Positions 35,501 to 42,800 of a stretch of 64,000 bases of DNA are shown here, piece by piece; position 1 is the stretch's first letter, and every line of letters begins with the position of its first letter. The translations under genes were made by a program, and so were the position numbers. The notes below the pieces were generated by a model. That model saw only the letters and a list, made by a program, of their open reading frames with translations, did no database searches and had not been told where the DNA came from. The DNA comes from an uncultured Gammaproteobacteria bacterium (GTDB lineage: Bacteria > Pseudomonadota > Gammaproteobacteria > Xanthomonadales > Xanthomonadaceae). The stretch is taken from assembly GCA_946885735.1 (NCBI GenBank), contig CAMPGW010000003.1, forward strand, positions 1 to 64,000. The letters run 5' to 3'.

Positions 35501-36379
35501 AAGCGCACCGATATCGCGATGTACCAGGCCAAGGCCAGCGGCGGCGGATACCGGCTCTACCAGGCGGAGATGGGCGTCGAGCTCGAGAAGCGCCTGGCGA
35601 TCGCGAAGAAGCTCGGCCATGCCATGGACGCAGGCGAACTCCGGCTGCATTACCAGCCGCAGATCGACCTTGCCAGCGGCCGCGTCATCGGCGCCGAGGC
35701 GCTACTGCGCTGGACCGACCCGGTGCTGGGCTTCGTGAGTCCCGCCGACTTCATCCCCATCGCGGAGGAGCGCGGCATGATGGGCCCGCTGGGCGACTGG
35801 GTGCTGCGCGAGGCTTGTCGCCAGGTCAACGAATGGGCGGATGCGGGCTTGCGGCTGGATGGCCGCCTGGCGATCAACGTCTCGGCGGTGCAGATGGAGG
35901 ACCCCGACATCGTCGGCCGCCTGCTCGAGATCGTCCACGAAGCGGGACTGGATCCGGATCGCTTCGAACTCGAGCTCACCGAGTCGAGCATGATGGCCGA
36001 CCCGGAGCGCGCGGTGGAAGTCATGGAACTGCTCAGCGCGGCGGGCTTCGGCCTCGGCATCGACGACTTCGGCACCGGTTATTCCTCGCTGGCCTACCTC
36101 AAGCGTTTCGCCGCCGACCAGATCAAGATCGACATCAGCTTCGTGCGCAACATGCTCACCGACGCCGACGACCACACCATCGTCACCACCATCATCGCGA
36201 TGGCGCGCAGCCTGGGCCTGAAGACCACCGCCGAGGGCGTCGAGGAGCGCGGGCAGGCCGAGGCGCTGCTCTCGCTGGGCTGCGATTTCGCGCAGGGCTA
36301 CCATTTTGGCCGGCCCGAGGCGCCGCAGGCCTTCATGGAGCGCTGGCTCGTGGCCGACGCGAAGCCCGTCCGCGGTTGA
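32510..36379 (+). CDS. Multi-sensor diguanylate cyclase/phosphodiesterase (PAS-GAF-PAS-PAS-GAF-PAS-GGDEF-EAL)
   Basis: A 1289-residue cyclic-di-GMP enzyme without membrane helices. Approximate order: PAS (35-130), GAF (150-305), PAS (320-430), PAS (437-555), GAF (565-725), PAS (735-850), GGDEF (860-1018), EAL (1030-1280). The GGDEF site is intact (RLGGDEFVLI, residues 937-941). The upstream inhibitory position reads RKEE, not RxxD, so product inhibition may be lost. The EAL site is intact too (Glu1063 in GAEALLRW, then LAINVSAVQ, ELTESSMM, DDFGTGYSSLAYLKRF, AEGVEE). The start is GTG at 32510; no better start precedes the first PAS. It may control the exopolysaccharide locus nearby, which is inference. 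Confidence 0.93.
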   Translation: MRWCTGTWAGQGLDTTGEAIPGSDSIRQAPPRRLWQSLPDGLLVIDTSSRIRYANPALAALFGHAEGSLLGQPLSLLQPERLRLPHAEGLAHYTRTGRRRLEWSPVEAVGLHADGHEFPIQITLFDVEDAGERLLGGLVRAEGGRASAMQAALHRISEAAHAEPDLPGLFRKIHTIVSDLMPARNFFVALHDPESDIVSFPYWMDEFDPVPEPRPLAERRGLTDVVLRTGEPLLLSPEMGDSRDVLGDAADLVGTDGVDWLGIPLKTARGTIGVLTVQSYSGELRYTDRHKQLLQFVSDQVASAIERKQAQQYLELSEERFRSVFDQSPIMICLLSFPEGQFQEMNAAAVEGFGWQREEILGKTSTDLNVWVDLDDRRRYLEMLLGQGGVRNFETRMRRRNGEIFTVLYSGSLVQLGDRTYSLNSIQDIDERKRAEARLLESEQQFRSAFDHSTIGMALVARDGRFLKVNSCLCALVGYGEDELLARTFQDITHPDDLAQDLALLSQLESGAIPSYSMEKRYLHREGGTVLARLVVALVRDNAGKPRHFISQVEDITERRRAEEWQRHYGDMLKMITAEAALPDVLDSLARFAERQSEGLLCSILLLSADGKRLVHGSGPSLPTFYTAALDGTEIGPEVGTCGVAAYNAKPSIAEDIRTHPNWVPWRPLADRAGLRACWSHPILSSDGRVLGTFAVYRAVPGAPRPAEIELIERSAGLAAIALERARHHEERRLAKVVFEQSLEGIMVTDLDNRVLMVNRAFEQLTGWSGLELAGKQPVIVDPAREDAPLRDARTEAVATLGRWSGEVWGRKKSGESYPLALSVASVSDASGARSHTISILSDVSDQKIQAARIEQLAFYDSLTGLPNRALFLDRLEQTLGNCRRHGSHGAILFLDLDRFKEINDSLGHAVGDLALAEVARRFQSASRKEETLARLGGDEFVLIAEGADHQTAVRIASRLQRVLVEPLDLMGQPYSVGASIGIAFYPADGQTSEDLIKRTDIAMYQAKASGGGYRLYQAEMGVELEKRLAIAKKLGHAMDAGELRLHYQPQIDLASGRVIGAEALLRWTDPVLGFVSPADFIPIAEERGMMGPLGDWVLREACRQVNEWADAGLRLDGRLAINVSAVQMEDPDIVGRLLEIVHEAGLDPDRFELELTESSMMADPERAVEVMELLSAAGFGLGIDDFGTGYSSLAYLKRFAADQIKIDISFVRNMLTDADDHTIVTTIIAMARSLGLKTTAEGVEERGQAEALLSLGCDFAQGYHFGRPEAPQAFMERWLVADAKPVRG

Positions 36380-36404
36380 CCACCCCGGCCGCCCTCCGTA
36401 GAAT
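36376..36404 (+). promoter_or_regulatory. Predicted promoter of tRNA-Val
   Basis: TTGACC (36376-36381), 17-bp spacer, TAGAAT (36399-36404), then a GC-rich discriminator; predicted start near 36411, seven bases before the tRNA. The -35 box includes the stop codon of the GGDEF/EAL gene. Confidence 0.75.
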
Positions 36405-36417
36405 TCCGCCACTCTCC

Positions 36418-36492
36418 GGGCGGTTAGCTCAGCGGTAGAGCACTGCTTTCACACGGCAGGGGTCACAGGTTCAAGCCCTGTACCGCCCACCA
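36418..36492 (+). tRNA. tRNA-Val (anticodon CAC)
   Basis: 75 nt with encoded CCA. Acceptor GGGCGGT/ACCGCCC, D arm GCTC/GAGC, anticodon arm CTGCT-TTCACAC-GGCAG giving CAC, T arm CACAGG-TTCAAG-CCCTGT. It reads GTG codons, which are abundant in this genome. Confidence 0.96.
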
Positions 36493-36545
36493 CATCGCGA
36501 ACGAACGGGCGCTCCGGCGCCCGTTTCGCCGTGGGCGGCCGAGGC

Positions 36546-36878
36546 TCAGTTGCGGGGAGAGGCTGTCCGCGGGGTGACGCGGGCGCGCGGACGCTGCGGA
36601 AGCGGCGGTACTTCGTCCCCCGGCTCGGCGCCCACGAAACGCGCCAGGTAGGTGATCAGCGACATCCGGCCGACCGGCGCATCGTCGCTGGGATACAGCG
36701 CCTGGGCTTCGCCTGCGCAGGGATCGGTGTGCACCAGCACGACGCGGTGGAGGGTGCCCTCCGGCATGCGACCGGGATAGACGACGCTGCCCTCGCGGCC
36801 GGACACGATCGGCCGCTCGCAGATGCCGCACCGCAAGGTGGGCTCGGCATGGCCTGCTTTGCATGTGATCAGCAGCAT
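36546..36878 (-). CDS. Small cysteine-containing hypothetical protein
   Basis: A 110-residue protein (start MLLITCKAGHA at 36878; an upstream ATG would add 7 residues). It has a possible zinc site C-x12-C-x2-C (TCKAGH...RCGICERPI) near the N-terminus, and a later HTDPC. The C-terminal third is Pro/Arg-rich. I recognise no family. It is alone between tRNA-Val and an intergenic region, on the opposite strand to its neighbours. Confidence 0.55.
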   Translation of the reverse strand: MLLITCKAGHAEPTLRCGICERPIVSGREGSVVYPGRMPEGTLHRVVLVHTDPCAGEAQALYPSDDAPVGRMSLITYLARFVGAEPGDEVPPLPQRPRARVTPRTASPRN

Positions 36879-36899
36879 CGTTCTCCGGCCACCACTCAC

Positions 36900-37212
36900 C
36901 CACAGTCCACCGTGACGACGACGCCGCGCTGGCGGCGCGAAGGGCAGGGCACCCGTGGACTCTGCGGGGGGCGCAGCCCTTTCCGTGAGGTCCGGGAACG
37001 CCCACGGGCGCCACTGCCGACGCAGTATGTGCGTGCTCCCATAAACGATTCGGTAATGTGCGGTTCAATGCGCGTTAACTCCCGCCTCGATTGCAGGCGG
37101 CAGTATCCGGCGCGAAGCGGCAGTACGCGGCACGCGCACGCGAACCAGCCCCAACCGTAGGTGACTACGGCATGTCCCGTGCCCTGCCGAGGCGGCGTTG
37201 GCTAGGGCAACC
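36900..37212. other. Intergenic region upstream of the phosphopantetheinyl transferase
   Basis: About 310 nt with no convincing gene. It contains a locally A/T-richer patch (about 37040-37078, with ATAAACGATTCGGTAATG), a hairpin CCGCCT/AGGCGG (about 37083-37101), two direct copies of GCGGCAGTA (about 37100-37130), and a perfect 6-bp hairpin CCGTAG-GTGA-CTACGG (37155-37170). The A/T patch is the likely promoter zone of the plus arm of the polysaccharide locus. Confidence 0.4.
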
Positions 37213-37956
37213 ATGGAAACGTCCACCCTCGATCCGCTTATCCGGCATGCCGCACTCCCGCAGGCGACCGCGCATCGTCGCGCTGGCGTCGACGTGTGGC
37301 TGCTGCCGCTGGAAGCGTGGCGGCCGCACGCGGACGAGCTGCAGCCGGTCGTGGATGCGATGCAGCGCGGGCGGATCGCCGCGCTTCGCGATCCCGGGCT
37401 ACGCCGCGATCGCCTGCTGGCGCATGCACTGCATCGGATCATCCTCGCGCAGGCGCTCGGAGTTCCGCCGGTCTTGCTTCCGCTCGACCGCAGTCCTCTC
37501 GGCCAGCCCGTCCTCGGCCTGCAGGGCTGGCATACCAGCCTGAGCCACGCGGCGGACGTGGTCGCGGTGGCACTCGCGGGCGCAGCGGTCGGCGTGGACG
37601 TCGAGTCCCGCGAAACTGCTTCGCTGTCGCCGATCGCCGACCTGGTATGCGCACCGACCGAACGTGCTGCGCTGCCCGTCGACGCGCCTGCGCGGCAGGC
37701 GCGACTGTTGTCGACCTGGGTGCGCAAGGAAGCCGCGCTCAAGGCCGCAGGCATCGGCCTTGCCCGCGAGATGGCCAGCTTCGCGCTGGACGAACAGCCG
37801 ATCGCGCTCGCCGATGCCGGCGGGCGCCCGATGCACTTGCACGTGCACACGCATGGCGAGGGCACGCCATGGATGGCCGCGGTGGCCTGTGAGTCATCCG
37901 CTCCGCCGCAATGGCATTGGCGCACGCCCGCGCATCCACCTTTCCAGTTCAACTAG
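37213..37956 (+). CDS. Sfp-type 4'-phosphopantetheinyl transferase
   Basis: A 247-residue enzyme that moves phosphopantetheine from CoA to a serine of carrier proteins. The two family motifs are there: GVDVES (magnesium-binding Asp, about residues 125-130) and WVRKEAALKAAGIGL (about 170-185), plus WHTSLSHAADVVAVAL. The ATG at 37213 has AGGG just before it. It opens the exopolysaccharide arm and lies 1.9 kb before the NRPS-PKS, whose two carrier domains are its evident substrates. Confidence 0.92.
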   Translation: METSTLDPLIRHAALPQATAHRRAGVDVWLLPLEAWRPHADELQPVVDAMQRGRIAALRDPGLRRDRLLAHALHRIILAQALGVPPVLLPLDRSPLGQPVLGLQGWHTSLSHAADVVAVALAGAAVGVDVESRETASLSPIADLVCAPTERAALPVDAPARQARLLSTWVRKEAALKAAGIGLAREMASFALDEQPIALADAGGRPMHLHVHTHGEGTPWMAAVACESSAPPQWHWRTPAHPPFQFN

Positions 37957-38027
37957 CAGGAGACAGGCCATGGACGGCCCCCGGAACCACCACGATTCCC
38001 GATCGACCACCTGCGATGGAGGCAGCC

Positions 38028-39422
38028 ATGGCCGCGCGCGCGTCGAGTAATGCGCGCCGCGTGACCGCCGGCCTCTGGCTGGCGGACGTGCTGCTGATGC
38101 TGCTGGCGGTGCTGGCGGCCGAGCGCCTTCGCTTCCTGGGGCAACCGGAGGGACTGCAGACCTTCCTGGCAGCCGGCGCATGGCGTCCGCTGCTGTTGCC
38201 TGCGCTGGTCACGCTGGCGATGGCCTGCTTCGGCCTCTACGAGACCCACGTGCGCCACGATCGCTGGGACCTGTTCCTGCGCCTTTCCCTCAGCTTCGGG
38301 TTCGCCGGCATCGCCCTGGTGGTGACCTACTACTTCGTGCCGATGCTGTACATCGGCCGCGGCATCCTGCTGATGTCGCTGGCGATCGGCTTCGTCGCGG
38401 TGCTGGCGTTCCGGGTCGGCGCGCGCGAGTTCTGGCATTCCGACGTCTTCAAGCGCCGCGTCCTCGTGCTCGGCGCCGGGCGCAACGCCAGCCTGATCAA
38501 CAGCGCGATGCGGCGCAAGGCGGATCGGCGCGCCTTCTCGGTGCTCGGCTTCGTCGCGTTGCCGGGCCAGGAGTGCCTGGTGCCCGCCGACCAGATACTC
38601 GGCTCCGACAACGACCTGCGCAAGCTGGCGCGGCGCTGCAACGCCCATGAGATCGTGGTGGCGCCGGACGAGCGCCGTGGCGGCCTGCCGATGGACCAGA
38701 TGCTGGCCTGCGCGCAGATGGGCATCCAGGTCACCGACCTCACCAGCTTCTTCGAACGCGAGGCGGGTACCGTGCGACTGGGCGTGGTGGACCCGTCGTG
38801 GCTGGTGTTCTCCGGCGGCTTCGACAACTCGCTGCCGCGGCGCCTGAGCAAGCGCTTCTTCGACATCGTCGCCTCGACCCTGCTGCTGGCGGTCGCCTGG
38901 CCGGTGATGCTGCTGGTGGCGGTCGCGATCTGGATGGAGGGCGGCGGCCCGGTGCTGTACTGGCAGACCCGCGTCGGGCTCGGCGGACAGACCTTCAAGC
39001 TGGTGAAGTTCCGCAGCATGCGCACCGACGCCGAGAAGGATGGCGTCGCGCGCTGGGCCAGCCTGGACGACGACCGCAGCACGCGCCTGGGCAAGTTCCT
39101 GCGCAAGAGCCGGCTCGACGAACTGCCGCAGCTGTTCAACGTGCTGCGCGGCCACATGAGCTTCGTCGGCCCGCGGCCGGAGCGGCCGCAGTTCGTGGAC
39201 ATGCTCAACCAGGAGATCCGCTTCTACACGGTGCGTCACTCGGTCAAGCCGGGCCTGACCGGCTGGGCGCAACTGCGCTATCCCTATGGCGCCTCGGTAC
39301 GCGACGCCGAGGAGAAGCTGATGTTCGACCTGTTCTACGTCAAGAACCACGGGTTCCTGTTCGACCTGATGATCATGTTGCAGACGGTCGAGGTGGTTCT
39401 GTTCGGGCGGGGCGCGCGGTGA
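38028..39422 (+). CDS. Priming polyprenyl-phosphate sugar-phosphate transferase (EpsB/WcaJ-like)
   Basis: A 464-residue membrane enzyme that puts the first sugar phosphate on undecaprenyl phosphate. Four N-terminal helices (about residues 15-130) precede a nucleotide-binding CoA_binding-like region (VLVLGAGRNASLI). Another helix and the catalytic bacterial sugar transferase domain follow: KRFFDIVAS, FKLVKFRSMRTDAE, LRKSRLDELPQLFNVL and MSFVGPRPERPQF. I chose the ATG at 38028, which has GGAGG 5 nt upstream; an ATG four codons earlier is in frame. The layout matches sugar transferases of EpsH/XrtA-associated loci. Confidence 0.9.
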   Translation: MAARASSNARRVTAGLWLADVLLMLLAVLAAERLRFLGQPEGLQTFLAAGAWRPLLLPALVTLAMACFGLYETHVRHDRWDLFLRLSLSFGFAGIALVVTYYFVPMLYIGRGILLMSLAIGFVAVLAFRVGAREFWHSDVFKRRVLVLGAGRNASLINSAMRRKADRRAFSVLGFVALPGQECLVPADQILGSDNDLRKLARRCNAHEIVVAPDERRGGLPMDQMLACAQMGIQVTDLTSFFEREAGTVRLGVVDPSWLVFSGGFDNSLPRRLSKRFFDIVASTLLLAVAWPVMLLVAVAIWMEGGGPVLYWQTRVGLGGQTFKLVKFRSMRTDAEKDGVARWASLDDDRSTRLGKFLRKSRLDELPQLFNVLRGHMSFVGPRPERPQFVDMLNQEIRFYTVRHSVKPGLTGWAQLRYPYGASVRDAEEKLMFDLFYVKNHGFLFDLMIMLQTVEVVLFGRGAR

Positions 39423-39439
39423 TCGCCCGCGGCCCGGCG

Positions 39440-39817
39440 TCAGTGGGGCGCGTTCGCCAGTTGCCAGGCCACGAAGCCGAGCAACGGAAGGAAGATCAGC
39501 CAGCGGCGGATCGCCGAGTGGCGTGGCGACCGCGTGCCGCCTCGCAGGTGGGCGAAGACCGGTCCCGGGCGCAGCCCGGGGTTGGCGCCCGGAAGCCGAC
39601 CGTGGCGGCGATGGAACTCGGTCGCGCGCGCGTGCAGGCGGATCAGCTCGCGAAGCCGGGCCTGCGACTCGCTGTCGGCGGCGTCTCCGCCGCGGTCGGG
39701 GTGCAGCTCGGACACCGCGCGGCGGAACGCTCGGTGCAGTTCGTCCAGCGTGCAGGCCGGCGTCAGCCGCAACTGCACGTACAGCTGGTCGAACTCCGCG
39801 TCCAATCGAGTCTCCAT
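39440..39817 (-). CDS. Membrane-anchored J-domain protein
   Basis: A 125-residue protein. Residues 8-70 form a J-domain with the HPD motif (AVSELHPDRGGDA, His39-Pro40-Asp41), which stimulates DnaK. The C-terminus has one hydrophobic helix (WLIFLPLLGFVAWQLA, about 106-121), so the J-domain would face the cytoplasm from a tail anchor. It is divergent from the NRPS-PKS gene by 61 bp and convergent with the sugar transferase. No link of such a protein to polysaccharide synthesis is known to me; a helper for folding the very large synthetase is a guess. Confidence 0.8.
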   Translation of the reverse strand: METRLDAEFDQLYVQLRLTPACTLDELHRAFRRAVSELHPDRGGDAADSESQARLRELIRLHARATEFHRRHGRLPGANPGLRPGPVFAHLRGGTRSPRHSAIRRWLIFLPLLGFVAWQLANAPH

Positions 39818-39858
39818 GCGCGCCGGCGAGTCCCACCAGTATCCAGCCAAAACCTTTG

Positions 39859-39873
39859 AAACTCGGGGAGTTT
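39859..39873 (+). promoter_or_regulatory. Hairpin overlapping the ribosome site of the NRPS-PKS gene
   Basis: AAACTC-GGG-GAGTTT forms a 6-bp stem with a 3-nt loop immediately before the NRPS-PKS start. The likely Shine-Dalgarno GGGGAG (39865-39870, 8 nt from the ATG) is in its loop and 3' arm. Folding would hide the site. Confidence 0.4.
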
Positions 39874-39878
39874 TCTGA

Positions 39879-42800
39879 ATGAATCGTGAGGCGCAAGTGA
39901 CCCTGCCCGCCGGGTCGGACGACCATGGCGGGGATGCCGGCGTGTATTGGCGTGTCGCCCTGAAGGGCGCGCCTGCCGCCCTGGAACTACCGACGGACCG
40001 ACCGCGGCCGGCGGGCGGCGCGCGCCGCCGCGGCCGCCATGCGTTCGAATTCCATGCACCGCTGCTCGCCCGCATCGAGCACGTCGCCCGCGCGCATGCG
40101 ATCGAGCCCGACCTGGTGATGGCGACGGGCTGGGCGGTGTTGCTGGCACGCCTTGGCGGGCAGTCGGAGGTGGTGCTCGGCACCTGCCTGCCGATGTCAG
40201 GCGGCGACTGCCCGGTCCCGCTGCGGGTCGACCTGGGCCGTGATCCCGACATGGGTTCGCTGTTCGCGCGCGCCTCCACCGAACTCGCCCTGGGCCAGGC
40301 CCACGCGCTTGCCGCGCCGGAGTTGCAGCGCGTACTCGGACAGCCGCTTCCCAGCGACTTCCACCCCGTCTACCAGGCAGTGGTTCGCGTGGATATCGCC
40401 GAACCATGGCCCGATGTCGGAATCGCCCCCGACCTGTTGCTGGACCTCGAGATCACCGACGGCGGCGTGCAGGCCTGCATCGAGTACGCCGAGGAAATGT
40501 TCGACGCCGACACCATCGCCCGCTGGGCGATGCACTACCAGAACCTGCTGGGTTCGATGGAAGGCGAGGGCGTGCGTGCCAGCGCGCTGGAACTGCTGGA
40601 TGCCCGCGAGCGCGACCACCAGCTGCATGGCCTGAATGCCAGCGCGCGCGACCTCGGCCCGGCGGCGCTGGTGCACGGATTGTTCGAGCGCCAGGTCGAG
40701 CGCACCCCCCGGGCCATCGCGCTGGTGAGCGGCTCGCGGCGGCTGGATTACGGCGAGTTGAACGCGGCGGCCAACCGCATCGCGCACCGCCTGCTGGCGC
40801 TGGGCGTGAAGCCCGACGATCGCGTCGGCCTGTGCGCCGAGCGCGGCGTCGAGCTGATCGCCGGCATGCTCGGCATCCTCAAGGCAGGCGGCGCCTACGT
40901 GCCGCTCGATCCGTCCTATCCGGCGGACCGGCTGGCCTACATGGTCGCCGACAGCCGCCCCGTCGCGGTGCTCACGCAGGCGGTGCTGGCAGGGACGGTG
41001 CACGGCTGGCTGGATGCGTCCGATGCACGGCCGGCGCCCGTGCTGGTGCTCGACGGTGAGTCCGCGGATCCCGCGCTCGCGACCCAGCCCGACACCAATC
41101 CGGATCCGGCCGAGCTCGGGCTGACCGACGCGCACCTTGCCTACGTCATCTACACCTCCGGTTCGACCGGCAAGCCGAAAGGCGTGATGAACCAGCACGA
41201 CGGCGTGGTGAACTCCCTGCGCGCGGCACAGCTGCACCTGCAGATGGGCCCCGAGGACAAGTGGCTGCAGAAGACCTCCTACTCCTTCGACGTGTCGGCC
41301 TGGGAAATCTTCATCACCCTGATGACCGGCGCGACCTTGGTGATGGCGCGCCCCGGCGGCCACCGCGACCCGGATTACGTTTCCGACGTCGTCGAGGCCG
41401 AAGGCATCACGCTGATCCAGTTCGTGCCCTCGATGCTGCAGATCTTCCTCGACCACGCCGACCTGTCGCGCTGCGGCAGCCTGCGGCTGGTGGTGAGCGG
41501 CGGCGAAGCCCTGCCGCTCGCGCTGCAGAAGCGCTTCCATGCGCTGCTGCCCAGGGTGGAGTTGCGCAACGTCTATGGCCCGACCGAAGCGGCGATCTAC
41601 GTCACCCACTGGCGCTGCACGCCGGCCGACGAGTTCGTGACCATCAGCGAGCCCCTGGCCAACTGCCAGTTGCACGTCCTCGACGGACGCGGCGAGCCGG
41701 TGCCGCCCGGCGTGGTCGGCGAGCTGTTCCTTGGTGGCGTGCAGGTGGCGCGCGGCTACCTCAACCGCGAGGAGCTGACCGCGGAGCGTTTCATCCCGGA
41801 TCCTTTCTCGAGCCGTCCGGGTGCACGCCTGTACCGCACCGGCGACCTGGCCCGACGTCGCGCCGATGGCCGCCTCGAGTTCCTGGGGCGCAACGATTTC
41901 CAGGTGAAGGTGCAGGGCCATCGCATCGAACTCGGCGAGATCGAGCAACGCATCGAGCAGGTGGACGGCGTGCGCGAAGCCGTCGTGGTGGCGCGCAGCG
42001 ACGGCGGCGGCGAGCCGCGGCTGGTGGCCTACTACACGCGCGGCGCGGGCGCCGACGTTTCGCCGCAGTCCCTGCGCCGCCACCTCGCGCAGGCGCTTCC
42101 CGCGTACATGGTCCCGGCCTTCCTCGTACCGATGGCGGATTTCCCGAGCACGGCCAATGGCAAGCTCGACCGCGCCGCGCTACCCGCGCCGGACGCGGGT
42201 CGCGACACCCTGGAGGTCGCTTTCGCGCCCGCCGCCGACGACCGTGAACAGCGGATCTGCGCCGTTTTCGCCGACCAGCTCGGCGTGGCGAAGGTCGGCC
42301 GGGACGACAACTTCTTCGACCTCGGCGGCACCTCGCTGCTGGCGTTGCGCGCGTTGGCAGCCCTGCAGCGCGAAGAGGGCCGGTCGCTGCCGGCGCCGCT
42401 GATCTTCGGCAACCCGACGCCTTCGGCGCTGTCGCGGGCGATCGCCGCCGGCGGCGAAGAAAGCCTGGAGGCCGGCCGCCTGCCCAGCGCGCATCGCTCG
42501 GTGGCCGCGGCGGCGGACCAGCTGTCCGGGCGCGGCGCCGGCACGCTGCGCGAGCCGATCGCGATCGTGGGAATGGCCGGGCGCTTCCCGGGCGCGCGCG
42601 ACGTCGAGCAGTTCTGGGACAACCTTTGCCAGGGCCTGGATACCATCACCAGCTTCCGCGACGAGGACCTCGATCCGTCGGTGCCCGCGCAGGACCGCGC
42701 CAACCCCAATTACGTGCGCGCGCGTGGCGTGCTGCCCGACTTCGACCGCTTCGACGCCGCCTTCTTCGGCATCCAGCCGCGCGAAGCCGAACTGATGGAT

